NCBI GenBank assembly: GCA_012031145.1
Contig: JAAUUH010000001.1
Coordinates: forward strand, 25,461-89,460
Length of the DNA stretch: 64,000 bases
Reading direction: 5' to 3'
DNA from: Oscillatoriales cyanobacterium SM2_2_1
Lineage (GTDB): Bacteria > Cyanobacteriota > Cyanobacteriia > Pseudanabaenales > Pseudanabaenaceae
Below, piece by piece: positions 44,027 to 53,224 of the stretch. The notes under the pieces are model-generated. The model saw only the letters and a list, made by a program, of their open reading frames with translations. It was not told the origin of the DNA and did not search any database. The position numbers and the translations under genes were made by a program. Positions within the stretch are counted from its first letter, which is position 1, and each line of letters starts with the position of its first letter.

Positions 44027-44977
44027 CTATTCAACTATGGCTAGGGGGCGATCGCTCCGGTAATAGCGCTGCCAACGCCACGACTTGCCTTCCTCAATCA
44101 CCGGGGCGACCACATGGGCATCAACGGTATTCAGACCAATTTCACGAATGATCAGTTCTAGGGCGCGATCGCCATTTAAATCCTCCGCCCCCGCCAAAAC
44201 ATAACTCACAATACTGTCATTCAGGTAGGCCAGCGCCCGGGTGTGGGTCAGGATCGGCTCTGCTATCCAACCCGTCTCTATCCGCCGCAGCAGAAGCAAA
44301 ATACTGTATTCTTGCCGCTCAAGAACGGAGCGGCTAAGAAATTTTTGCCACTCGGCTTCATTGGTGCCAATAGGTCGGAGGGGGTTATCCAACCGTAAGC
44401 CAGCCACCATTTCCGACTGACCATCGAGATCAATATCCACACAAACCAAGGAGGCGATCGCTGCTTGGTTGAGCCACTGTGGTCTCGCCCCAAGGGCAGC
44501 AAAGTAACGTCTCCCCTGCTGGAGAATCAGGGGCTGAATCATCGGTGGGCAGGTGTATTGATAGGTGACGCTATGGCTGGGGGCAGTTCCCTTAGGAACA
44601 ATCACCAAGTTCTCCATTCGTCGTAGCGCCTGGGGTAACAGTTCGGGCTGGGACTGCTCCACCCGGAAAATCGTGATTGCCCCCAAAATGTCGGAGTTGC
44701 CCAGATCGGTGGTTTGGAAAGAAGCCAATACCTTACCAAACTGAATAATCTCAAATTCTCCTTGTTTGGGCAGGGACTGCACCACTCGCCCCAATGTGCC
44801 CTCCTGGGTGACCAGATCCCGGGGCGTGATCGCTTCTAGGGTTTTACCATTGGGGGCAACCTGTACCATCAGAAAGGTGGGCTTCGGCTGTACCACCTCC
44901 GGTTTACCCACAGGGGCACAGGCCGCCAGCAGAGTTAAAGCCCACCAGTGCCTCCTCAACGCTTGTCCATATCCCAT
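44027..44977 (-). CDS. Lipoprotein of unknown function
   Basis: A 316-residue protein beginning MGYGQALRRHWWALTLLAAC, a lipoprotein leader with Cys at residue 20. The body has FLMVQVAPNGKTLEAITPRD, a Cys in YQYTCPPMIQ, and two FG-GAP-like Asp-rich strands (VCVDIDLDGQSEM, GAEDLNGDRALELIIRE) that look like calcium-binding loops. No family name is known to me. I prefer the start at 44977 over 45028 because it opens directly with the leader. It overlaps the upstream membrane-protein gene by 22 bases. Confidence 0.68.
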   Translation of the reverse strand: MGYGQALRRHWWALTLLAACAPVGKPEVVQPKPTFLMVQVAPNGKTLEAITPRDLVTQEGTLGRVVQSLPKQGEFEIIQFGKVLASFQTTDLGNSDILGAITIFRVEQSQPELLPQALRRMENLVIVPKGTAPSHSVTYQYTCPPMIQPLILQQGRRYFAALGARPQWLNQAAIASLVCVDIDLDGQSEMVAGLRLDNPLRPIGTNEAEWQKFLSRSVLERQEYSILLLLRRIETGWIAEPILTHTRALAYLNDSIVSYVLAGAEDLNGDRALELIIREIGLNTVDAHVVAPVIEEGKSWRWQRYYRSDRPLAIVE

Positions 44978-45276
44978 GGCAACTCCACTGGACGACCACG
45001 GAACACCTTGGCCATAAGCCAAACACACACTACCACGTACATCATGCCAAAGGTGCCCTTAGCCAAGCCATCGGTGAACTCCGTAAGGGGCAACCCATCC
45101 ACTGCTGCCACACTGGTCAGCCAAGCCAACATCAAGGCGATCGCCACTTTGTTAGTGTTCTTTGTTTGGCGATCACACCGCTGCCGCAAAAGCCCCAGCA
45201 CGGCTGGCACCAGTCCAAATACAGGCACTAGGGACAGGTACTGCTGCAACCGCCCCTCCGAGCGTCGCCCCATCAC
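44956..45276 (-). CDS. Small integral membrane protein, unknown function
   Basis: A 106-residue protein with three hydrophobic helices at about residues 13-30, 43-60 and 74-92 (YLSLVPVFGLVPAVLGLL, KVAIALMLAWLTSVAAVDG, GTFGMMYVVVCVWLMAKVF). The C-terminus is short and charged. It starts one base before the rpe stop and overlaps the lipoprotein gene start, so rpe - this gene - lipoprotein form one run. Similar proteins occur in other cyanobacteria as far as I recall, without known function. Confidence 0.68.
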   Translation of the reverse strand: MMGRRSEGRLQQYLSLVPVFGLVPAVLGLLRQRCDRQTKNTNKVAIALMLAWLTSVAAVDGLPLTEFTDGLAKGTFGMMYVVVCVWLMAKVFRGRPVELPWDMDKR

Positions 45277-45969
45277 CTAGGCCGTAACCAATTCGGACTT
45301 GCGGCTATGACGAATGTCGGCGATCGCCTGGGCATAGTCCACCGCCTTAAAGACCGCTGAACCCGCCACAATAGCATTGGCACCAGCCTCCAGCACCTGC
45401 CACGTGTTGTTCGCCTTCAACCCCCCATCTACTTCAATCCAGGGATCTAGGCCGCGATCGTGACACATTTGCCGTAACTGGCGAATTTTGGGCAGCACTT
45501 GGGGAATGAAGCTCTGTCCACCAAAACCAGGGTTGACGCTCATAATTAGCACCAAGTCGCATAGTTCCAAAACATGTTCAATTAATGACAATGGCGATGA
45601 GGGGTTCAAGGATACCCCCGCCATTTTGCCTAGTTCCTTAATCTGTCCCAAATTACGGTGGAGATGGGGACAGGCATTGTGTTCGGCGTGCACCGTGATC
45701 ACATCGGCTCCAGCACGAGCAAAATCCGGCACATATCTCTCTGGCTCCACAATCATCAAATGCACGTCAAGGGGCTTGGTCGTGACGGGACGAATCGCCT
45801 CAACCACCAGTGGCCCAATTGTAATATTGGGCACAAATCGACCATCCATGACATCCACATGGATCCAGTCTGCCCCAGCCACATCCACAGCGCGGATCTC
45901 ATCACCAAGACGACTGAAATCAGCGGATAGGATTGAAGGAGCAATGACGGTTGATTTTGGGGCAGACAT
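45277..45969 (-). CDS. rpe: Ribulose-phosphate 3-epimerase
   Basis: Interconverts ribulose-5-phosphate and xylulose-5-phosphate in the Calvin and pentose-phosphate cycles. The 230-residue TIM barrel shows [33 protein letters not shown] (metal His/Asp), [24 protein letters not shown] and [11 protein letters not shown]. The start at 45969 (MSAPKSTV) is chosen because the longer reading from 46035 adds a basic tail not in the family. It is transcribed away from the origin region. Confidence 0.96.
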   Translation of the reverse strand: MSAPKSTVIAPSILSADFSRLGDEIRAVDVAGADWIHVDVMDGRFVPNITIGPLVVEAIRPVTTKPLDVHLMIVEPERYVPDFARAGADVITVHAEHNACPHLHRNLGQIKELGKMAGVSLNPSSPLSLIEHVLELCDLVLIMSVNPGFGGQSFIPQVLPKIRQLRQMCHDRGLDPWIEVDGGLKANNTWQVLEAGANAIVAGSAVFKAVDYAQAIADIRHSRKSELVTA

Positions 45970-46184
45970 GGAATTTTTTGGGGGCAGCTTTACTTGTTTT
46001 ATTCTACGAAAAAGTGCTCCCACTTCACCCCCCAAACCGTACCAACCGGATCGCTACGATCTGTAAATTTTTATTAATTTCTTAGCAGTTCCTGCGACTC
46101 CCAGTTCAAGAATCATCGTCCTATTTCCGTTAACGTCAGCCATCGCCAGCCCAGTAAATCATTAATTTTCATTAAAATCCATCC

Positions 46185-46460
<276 letters not shown>

Positions 46461-46529
46461 GGTAAGGCAATTTGACTTTGACGATGGCGGTGCTATAGTG
46501 GCAGTCCAAACCTACCGACTTGGTTTTTT

Positions 46530-47669
46530 ATGCGGTTCACCTGCTCCCAGAGCCTATTGATCGCCCAGCTAGCTTTTGTTAGTCGAGCTGTGTCGTCCCG
46601 CCCGACGCACCCGATTTTGGCAAATATTCGCCTAGAAGCCGATGGCGATCGCCAGGAGATAGAGCTCGTTGCCTATGATTTGAGTCTGGGGATCCGGGTG
46701 CGGGTGGCGGCGGAGGTGAATGAGGCGGGTGTTTTGACCCTGCCGGCAAAGTTGTTGAACGATATTGTGGCTAAGCTGCCGGCAGCGGATGTGACGGTCT
46801 CGGTGGAGCGAAACTCTCAGACAGCAATTCTCACCTGTGGTGCCGGGCGTTACCAGGTCTATGGCTTAACGGCTGAGGAGTTTCCCGCTTTACCCCAGGT
46901 GGATGGAACCAGTCAGAGGGTGTATTTGCCGGTTGAGGCAGTGCTAGAGGGTCTGAATGCGTCACTGTTTGCCTCGGCTACCGATGAAACAAAACGAATT
47001 TTGACAGGTGTCCATGTGACAGGTTCGGCAACGGCCATGGAATTTGCTGCTACCGATGGACATCGTTTGTCCGTGGCGGAAGTGGTGTTATTGGATGAGG
47101 CTGTGGGAGCAGCTCCCTTTGCTTTGACGGTCACGATTCCGGCTCGAGCGCTGCGGGAATTGGAGCGAATGCTAGCCCAGCAAACGGAGCAGGTGATTGC
47201 TGTGATGTTTGATCAGGTGCACATCATTTTTCAGAGCGCCCAGCAGACCTTGATTTCTCGACTCTTGGATGGAGCTTATCCCAACTATCGACAGTTGTTG
47301 CCAACCAAATTTGAGCGGCAGTTATCCCTTGATCGTAAGAGTCTGATTGCATCCCTGGAACGGATTGCGGTTTTAGCAGATCAGCGAAATCAAATTGTGA
47401 AGCTATCCATCAGCCAAGCGCAGCAGGAAGTGGCTTTGACGGTAGAGGCTCCAGAGGTGGCGACGGGTCGCGAGTTGTTAACAGCGCAGGTGTCTGGTGA
47501 GGATTTGCAGATTGCCTTCAATATTCGCTACTTGTTGGACGGATTGAAATCCATGGCAGCGAGTGAGGTGCGACTTTGTGCCAATCAGGCCAATCAGCCG
47601 GTGGTGCTGCAGCCGATTAGTGAGCAGAAAGCAACCTATTTGATTATGCCGGTGCAAATCCGGGATTAG
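46530..47669 (+). CDS. dnaN: DNA polymerase III beta sliding clamp
   Basis: The ring-shaped processivity factor of replication. It has 379 residues in three similar domains. MRFTCSQSLLIAQLAFVSRA starts domain 1, followed by HPILANIRLEA. LTGVHVTGSATAMEFAATDGHRLSV lies in domain 2. The end ATYLIMPVQIRD is the usual C-terminal peptide region (the clamp ends in a Met-Pro-Val/Met-like motif). Located directly downstream of the DnaA-box cluster. Confidence 0.97.
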   Translation: MRFTCSQSLLIAQLAFVSRAVSSRPTHPILANIRLEADGDRQEIELVAYDLSLGIRVRVAAEVNEAGVLTLPAKLLNDIVAKLPAADVTVSVERNSQTAILTCGAGRYQVYGLTAEEFPALPQVDGTSQRVYLPVEAVLEGLNASLFASATDETKRILTGVHVTGSATAMEFAATDGHRLSVAEVVLLDEAVGAAPFALTVTIPARALRELERMLAQQTEQVIAVMFDQVHIIFQSAQQTLISRLLDGAYPNYRQLLPTKFERQLSLDRKSLIASLERIAVLADQRNQIVKLSISQAQQEVALTVEAPEVATGRELLTAQVSGEDLQIAFNIRYLLDGLKSMAASEVRLCANQANQPVVLQPISEQKATYLIMPVQIRD

Positions 47670-48023
47670 GCAGCAGTTGATTGAGCTTGGAGTGGAATCC
47701 ATGCTATGCCTCCAGCCCCACTGGGGACTGCGATCATTCAGTTGTCACAGGTGTTCACGGTGAGAGGTTTAGCCCCTAGGCCGTAAAATTTGCCGGCCCG
47801 GTTCCGCAAGGCTTGTGGCTTGAATTGATGACATGCTCTAGGGCTTGGGGATCTCTAGCTGAATGGCTTGATCAAGCCAATGCCGATTCTTTTGATCCTT
47901 ACAAGAACATCGCTGCCTTGGGGGGTGGAAAGATCGGAGTTTATTGGTCTTCAGCTTTTCGGGTTACCCAGAATTTGGGGGGTAGATAGAAATCTTAGGT
48001 GTCATCTGAGCACCGATTGATCC
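47670..48023. other. Intergenic region after dnaN, with a 16-bp palindrome
   Basis: About 350 bases between the convergent dnaN and glmM genes. No gene is supported. TGGCTTGATCAAGCCA (47864-47879) is a perfect 16-base palindrome, likely a hairpin or a protein site. Two shorter dyads lie near 47781-47800 (GGCCGTAAAATTTGCCGGCC). Confidence 0.4.
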
Positions 48024-49412
48024 TCAGTGGAAATTGATTTCGCAGGATGGAATGGTAGTTGGCCCACCCAGTTGTAGTTCAATCGTGCGGCTGAGATAGG
48101 ACGTCCAATGGGTAGCCGCGCTGAGGTCTTGGGCTTCGACCATTACCCGGATCACTGGCTCGGTACCGGAGGCACGAACGAGGATGCGACCCTGATCTCC
48201 TAGGGCGGCGATCGCCCGATCAATGGCGCTTCGGACAAGGTCGTTATCCTGCCAGTGGCGGCGGTGCTCACGGTCAGGAACGGGGACGTTGTGTAGCAGT
48301 TGGGGGAAGGCTTGGAAGCTTTGGGCTACCAGCTCATGGAGGGGCGATCGGCGACGCACAAGGGCAGCTAGGTGAAGAGCGGTGAGCAGTCCGTCACCAC
48401 TGATGCCATAGTGGCGGCAGAGAATGTGTCCCGACTGTTCGCCACCGAGCATGGCTCCCCGCTTCAGCATTTCACCATGAACATATTGGTCGCCCACGGC
48501 GGTGCGAATAAAGGTGCCGTTCAGCTTTTGCCAGGCTTTTTCAAATCCCAGATTGGCCATAACCGTGGTGATGAGAGCGCTTTCAGGGAGTTGCTGGTGA
48601 TTTAATAGGTCTTGCCCCCATAGGTACAGGAGATGGTCGCCGTTGACCGCTTGACCGGTATGGTCAACGGCGAGGACGCGATCAGCATCACCATCGAAGG
48701 CAAAACCAAGGTCGGCACCGGTGGCCAGCACCGCAGCTTGCAGGGGTTCCAGATGGGTGGAGCCACACTGGACATTAATGCGATCGCCCCGGGGTTGGTC
48801 ATGGAGCAGGGTGAGGTGGGCTCCGAGGGCTTGAAACACTGAGGGGGCACAACGGGTAGCTGAACCCCATGCCAAATCAAGAACGAGATGCAGTCCGCCG
48901 AGACCATCGGTGAGGGGTTGGATGAGGGACTGTTCGTAGGTGGCAACCAAGTCCGGTTTGGGAAGAATGTTACCCCAGGGGGTGGTGTGTCCGGGGAAGG
49001 GGTGGCTGAGGTGTGCCTCAATCGCCTGTTGCCAAGGGTCAGGCAGTTTGTGTCCTCGGGCGTCGAAGATTTTAATGCCGTTATCGGCAGGGGGGTTATG
49101 GCTGGCAGAAATCATTAAACCACCGGCCAACTCTGGCTGATGGGCGCACAGGTAGGAGATTGCTGGGGTGGGACACAATCCCAGTTGCCAGACATCCCAG
49201 CCAGCAGCGGTGAGACCAGCGGCGATCGCCGCTGTCAGCATAGCACCCGAGGTGCGTGTGTCTTGACCCATAAGAATGGCACTACCCGCTGCCCCCTGTT
49301 GACGTAGGATTTCACCGGTGCTGTACCCCACTTGGAGCGCTAATTCAGGGGTTAAAAAACTGCCCACCTGTCCGCGAATGCCATCGGTGCCAAATAATTT
49401 GTTACTGCCCAT
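48024..49412 (-). CDS. glmM: Phosphoglucosamine mutase
   Basis: Converts glucosamine-6-phosphate to glucosamine-1-phosphate for peptidoglycan and lipid A precursors. The 462 residues fit. FGTDGIRGQVG is near the start. MISASHNPPADNGIK carries the phospho-serine (Ser-x-Ser-His-Asn). FDGDADRVLAVD is the metal loop, GGEQSGHI the sugar-binding loop and VRASGTEPVIRVM the phosphate-binding end. The start at 49412 is chosen over 49430 because MGSNKLFGTDG is the family start. nadE lies 33 bases upstream on the same strand. Confidence 0.95.
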   Translation of the reverse strand: MGSNKLFGTDGIRGQVGSFLTPELALQVGYSTGEILRQQGAAGSAILMGQDTRTSGAMLTAAIAAGLTAAGWDVWQLGLCPTPAISYLCAHQPELAGGLMISASHNPPADNGIKIFDARGHKLPDPWQQAIEAHLSHPFPGHTTPWGNILPKPDLVATYEQSLIQPLTDGLGGLHLVLDLAWGSATRCAPSVFQALGAHLTLLHDQPRGDRINVQCGSTHLEPLQAAVLATGADLGFAFDGDADRVLAVDHTGQAVNGDHLLYLWGQDLLNHQQLPESALITTVMANLGFEKAWQKLNGTFIRTAVGDQYVHGEMLKRGAMLGGEQSGHILCRHYGISGDGLLTALHLAALVRRRSPLHELVAQSFQAFPQLLHNVPVPDREHRRHWQDNDLVRSAIDRAIAALGDQGRILVRASGTEPVIRVMVEAQDLSAATHWTSYLSRTIELQLGGPTTIPSCEINFH

Positions 49413-49445
49413 GGGCGCGCTACACTCCAAACCACGCCTTTCATT

Positions 49446-51148
49446 TCACGGGAGTAGGGGTGTTCTGTCAAGGGCGATCGGCATTCGCCAACCCGAGCCA
49501 AAGGCCCGCTCCGTAATTTTGAGGCCGGGGGGAGCTTGGCGACGCTTAAACTCGGCAATTTTAACGAGGCGCAGCACCCGATCAATCGTGCTGGGGGCAA
49601 AACCCAGGGCAATCAGGTCGCTTCGGGAGGCATGGCGATGGATGTGATGCTCCAGAATTTGATCGAGGGTGTCATAGTCAGGGAGAGAGTCTTGGTCGAG
49701 CTGGTCGGGGCGAAGTTCGGCGCTGGGTGGCTTGGTGAGGATGGATGTCGGGATCTGCGGGCGATCGCGATTGAGCCAGTGGCAGAGGCGGTAGACCATA
49801 GTTTTGGGGACATCGGCAATGACAGACAGCCCCCCATTCATATCGCCGTAGAGGGTGCAATAACCAACGGACAGTTCTGATTTGTTGCCGGTAGAGAGCA
49901 ACAGATAGCCAAACTTATTGGACAGGGCCATGAGGAGGCTGCCGCGGATGCGCGATTGGAGATTTTCTTCGGTGGTGTCGGGGGGGCGATCGCCAAAAAT
50001 TGACTCCAAACCATGCTCAAAAGCTGCCATATCGGCGCGATGGGAATGATTTGGGTGGCAATGGCTAGGTTTTCCGCAAGGGCCAGGGCATCGGTGATGG
50101 AGTGTTCCGAGCTGTAGGGAGACGGCATCAAAACGGCTAGGACATGTTCCGAACCCAGGGCAGCCGTGGCGATCGCCGCTACTAAAGCCGAATCAATCCC
50201 CCCACTCAGTCCCAGGACAGCTTGTCGAAAGCCGCATTTGTGGGCGTAGTCGCGCACTCCAAGGACAAGGGCAGCCCAGACTTCGGCCTCCGGGGTGTCA
50301 GGAAGGGAGGAGCTCTGGTTGTCCGTAAAAGAGATGAGGTCTTGCTGCTCGGTATTGTAGGTAACCAAACAGGTATCGGGGGCGGCCATGGCAGCAACTC
50401 CGAGCAGGGTTCCGGTGCGGGCCCAAGCCATGCTGCGGCCGTCAAAAATCAAATCATCATTCGCCCCCACCTGATTGACGTAAAGTAGGGGCAATCCATG
50501 GGTAAGAACATTGTGACGCAGTACATTCTGCCGAAGTTGATGTTTGCCCACCGCAAAGGGGGATGCCGATAGGTTAATCAAAAGGTCTACGGAAGCCGCC
50601 GCTAGGTTAGCCACCGGGTTATCGGCATAGCTGCGCTGTCCCCAAAAGTGTTCGTCATTCCAGATATCTTCGCAAATGGTAATACCCAGCCGCAGAGGCT
50701 GCCCCCCATCTAGGTGCAGCTCCAAAATGTTGGTGCCATGCCCCGGTGCAAAATAGCGATCTTCATCGAAAACGTCATAGGTGGGCAGGAGCTGCTTGTG
50801 GAATATCTGATGTATCCGTCCCCCGAAAAGGTACGCTGCACTGTTGTAAAGGGGTTTCTCGCCGTTTTGGGCCGCTTGGTGGTTGCGCTCAACGGTGCCC
50901 ACCAGCACGCCAATGCGGGGCGGTAGTTTTTTCGCTAGTACCTTGAGGGCGATCGCCTGTTCCTCAATAAATGTGGCTTCCATCAGCAGATCCCGAGGAG
51001 GATAGCCGCACAGGGACAACTCCGGCGTGATCATTAGCATGACCCCTTGGTGGGACATAGCCTCGGCGATCGCCAAAATCTTGCCTGCGTTCCCCGCCAG
51101 ATCACCAATGGTGGGATTAATTTGGGCGATGCCAAAGATAACGTTCAT
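49446..51148 (-). CDS. nadE: Glutamine-dependent NAD+ synthetase, frameshifted
   Basis: Last step of NAD synthesis: amidation of nicotinate adenine dinucleotide. The N-terminal nitrilase-type glutaminase has TPELSLCGYPPRDL (Glu), GTVERN and GITICEDIW (Cys). The C-terminal synthetase has LSGGIDSALVAAIATAALG (P-loop), SEHSITDALALAENL and SELSVGYCTLYGDMNGGL. The frames meet at about 50030-50045; one added base gives MAAFEHGLESIFG after PIAP. The reconstruction is 567 residues, normal for the fused enzyme. The start is the ATG at 51148, overlapping the upstream stop by 4 bases (ATGA); longer readings lack family sequence. Confidence 0.94.
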
Positions 51149-51588
51149 CGGCCTTCCGGGACAGAAATGGGAGTGCAGCGGCCCTGACACCGTTGGGCGG
51201 AGAGGATTTCTAGATTCGGCCGCCCCGTCCATCCCAGCCGTCGTGTTGCCCACAGTCCGTAGACCCAATCGGCCAGTTGGCGAACTCCCGGCCAGGCAGT
51301 CCAGCCATAGACCCATCCCAGTCCTATAGCTTTGTAGACTTGGCGAAACACCGCCATATCCCTGAGCACCGTGCCATCGGGTAACAGACCATGGATGCGG
51401 CTCATCGCCGTTATGTAGTCAATGCCGCCGTGCAGTGTGGGATCGTAGCTGGGGTCGGCGATATTCACAAACCAGATGGCCCCGCGATCGCGCCCCTGCA
51501 AAAACTGCACCTCCTTGAGGCACAAAGGACAGTCCCCATCGTAGAGCAGTTTAAATTTCCAATTATCCACGGCTACGCTTTTGGTCAA
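51145..51588 (-). CDS. DCC-family thiol-disulfide oxidoreductase-like protein (DUF393)
   Basis: A 147-residue protein with the DCC motif YDGDCPLCLKEV (Asp-Cys-x-x-Cys) near the N-terminus, then VNIADPSYDPTLHGGIDYITAMSRIHGLLPDGT and VFRQVYKAIGLGWVYGW. The fold is predicted thioredoxin-like; the role is not established. It is translationally coupled to nadE through an ATGA overlap, so the two are co-expressed. Confidence 0.88.
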   Translation of the reverse strand: MTKSVAVDNWKFKLLYDGDCPLCLKEVQFLQGRDRGAIWFVNIADPSYDPTLHGGIDYITAMSRIHGLLPDGTVLRDMAVFRQVYKAIGLGWVYGWTAWPGVRQLADWVYGLWATRRLGWTGRPNLEILSAQRCQGRCTPISVPEGR

Positions 51589-51910
51589 AGTTAGTATGTA
51601 GACTCCATCTTAACGGATGTCATGAAGGGCGCGCCTATTCCGGGTGATGCCATGGTTAGACGTCGGATGGGCCAGGGATTGACCGCGATACGTCTTGCCC
51701 ATCACCTCAGGAAGGTTGGGGAATTGATCGTTCAGGGCAGGTTGCTATTCCCAACGATGGGTCGGGGCAGTGCAGCAGACTTCATGATGATTGATGATGA
51801 TTGCGGGCAACTGAAATCCAAAGTAAGCCCCATCTCCGAACCGCCTTGCAGTTCCTGGGGGGAAGCACAGGACATAGCTTGGACACCATGATTGAAACGA
51901 TAGCGTTGCT
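51589..51910. other. Intergenic region upstream of the DCC-nadE pair
   Basis: About 320 bases with several overlapping open frames on both strands, none with a recognisable protein or a good ribosome site. It likely holds the promoter of the DCC gene and the 3' end of the TIR-like gene. A TGATGATTGATGATGATTG stretch (51786-51804) repeats a three-base step and may reflect slippage. Confidence 0.35.
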
Positions 51911-52660
51911 TTAGCGTTGAGAATGGAACAGGTGGAAGCGCTCTAGGCATCGGGCGATCGCCTCGGGGAGTTGGCGGTGAAGTTCTTGGGGCGATCGGGA
52001 CCAAAGGCGCTGGCTAGGGGGGACATCGAAGGGAAAGCCTTCCCCGGCATCAGCAGTTGGGTCAATTAGTAAAACCTGTTCCGCCCGCTTGCAGTAAAGC
52101 GCATAGCCGACTTCGACACACACCTGGGGGCTGAGCAGATTCCCGACCGTACTGACATCTGCCACAAATAACAGACATTTTCGTAAGTGGGTCATGGCAC
52201 TACTCCGCAGCTTTAGGGGTTCGGTGGTGGATCGGGGTGCTAAAACCAAAGTTAGGGGTAGGCGGGATTGGCTATTGAGTTGGGACGTCGCCTCGATCAG
52301 GGCTTGGTGAATGGTCTGGCTTGTTTCTGGACGCTGCACCTGATGACTAAAATAAATGGTTGGCTCCAGGCTAGAAAGCATCTCAATTTTGGTGAAGTAA
52401 ATTTCGTGGCTAATTAGATCAATATTGGCGATCGCATAGCTGCCGCTGCCCTCAACATAAAACTCCACCACCTCCCCCGCCAAGTACCGCTGAAACCACT
52501 CCGAGTCCTGTACCGCCGCGCTTTCATCTAAAAAATCCGCCCGCAGTGCGGACTTGAGTAAGCTATTTTTAGCTAAGCGCAGGTCATGGGGGCGCTGTAC
52601 TAATGATCGCAATGGTTCATAGTGGGGCACATACCACGCCTTGAGGGGAATGATCGCCAT
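51911..52660 (-). CDS. Protein with a C-terminal TIR-like/nucleoside-deoxyribosyltransferase-like domain
   Basis: A 249-residue protein. The first 130 residues are of unknown fold (DFLDESAAVQDSEWFQRYLA, FYVEGSGSYAIANIDL). The C-terminal part reads LTLVLAPRS, CLLFVADVSTV, NLLSPQVCVEVGYALYCKRA, VLLIDPT, FPFDVPPSQRLW, then LHRQLPEAIARCL. This order (strand-Ala-Asp, Val-x-x-Glu-x-Gly-Tyr-Ala, Pro-Phe-Asp) is typical of TIR-like nucleotide-binding domains used as NAD-cleaving or ligand-sensing modules. The central Glu would be the catalytic residue. The closest named family cannot be decided by eye. Upstream on the same strand is DUF427. Confidence 0.62.
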   Translation of the reverse strand: MAIIPLKAWYVPHYEPLRSLVQRPHDLRLAKNSLLKSALRADFLDESAAVQDSEWFQRYLAGEVVEFYVEGSGSYAIANIDLISHEIYFTKIEMLSSLEPTIYFSHQVQRPETSQTIHQALIEATSQLNSQSRLPLTLVLAPRSTTEPLKLRSSAMTHLRKCLLFVADVSTVGNLLSPQVCVEVGYALYCKRAEQVLLIDPTADAGEGFPFDVPPSQRLWSRSPQELHRQLPEAIARCLERFHLFHSQR

Positions 52661-52703
52661 GGATAGGGTTTAGCTCAGAGAATGCGCCATAGGCTAGCAC
52701 ACC

Positions 52704-53192
52704 TTACCACCCCATGGTTCCCGGTTCACCCTTAAACGGCCCCGTAATCCAGGATGTAATCCATCCCCCGTAAAATCCTCCCGGTTGGGGCGTCACCGTT
52801 TCGCCCGCCACTGTGCAGCGATCCATTTTTTGGGCATAAAACGCCACATAGTCTTGCAAGGGCGCAAAAGCCCCTGTTGGATTGGGATAGGCCCATGCTG
52901 CTCCAATTGAGAGGCGATCGCCGACCTGGATACTGTAATACTGAGCGATCCCCTTCCATTCACAAAAACTTGTCCGGGATTCGGGGATGAGATATTGCCT
53001 TTGAATATCGGCCGGATTCAAATAATAGGTGGGTGGATGACTGGTTTCTAACACCCGAAATGCTCGGATGGTGTCAACAATTAACACGCCATGGAACAGG
53101 ATTTGAATCGGATCTTGGCAGGACTCCAAACGCGGTGGACGAGGGTAGCTCCAGACCGATTCCTGCTCACGGGAAGAAGAACCTAGGGGCAT
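52704..53192 (-). CDS. DUF427-family protein
   Basis: A 162-residue beta-rich protein. RVLETSHPPTYYLNPADI, TSFCEWKGIAQYYSIQVG, GAAWAYPNPTGAF, YVAFYAQKMDRCTVAGETV and QPGGFYGGWITSWITGPFKG are all DUF427 hallmarks. The biochemical role is unknown. The start at 53192 (MPLGSSSREQ) is preferred to 53312, which would run into the cellulose-synthase gene. The 33-base gap to that gene permits co-transcription. Confidence 0.88.
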   Translation of the reverse strand: MPLGSSSREQESVWSYPRPPRLESCQDPIQILFHGVLIVDTIRAFRVLETSHPPTYYLNPADIQRQYLIPESRTSFCEWKGIAQYYSIQVGDRLSIGAAWAYPNPTGAFAPLQDYVAFYAQKMDRCTVAGETVTPQPGGFYGGWITSWITGPFKGEPGTMGW

Positions 53193-53224
53193 AACGGCGC
53201 TCTCAGGATTACAGCAGGACCATA

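Noticed and set aside
51622-51891. 89-codon plus-strand frame in the gap before the TIR-like gene
   Set aside because: No recognisable motif, contradicted by an equally long frame on the other strand, and composition typical of GC-rich chance frames.
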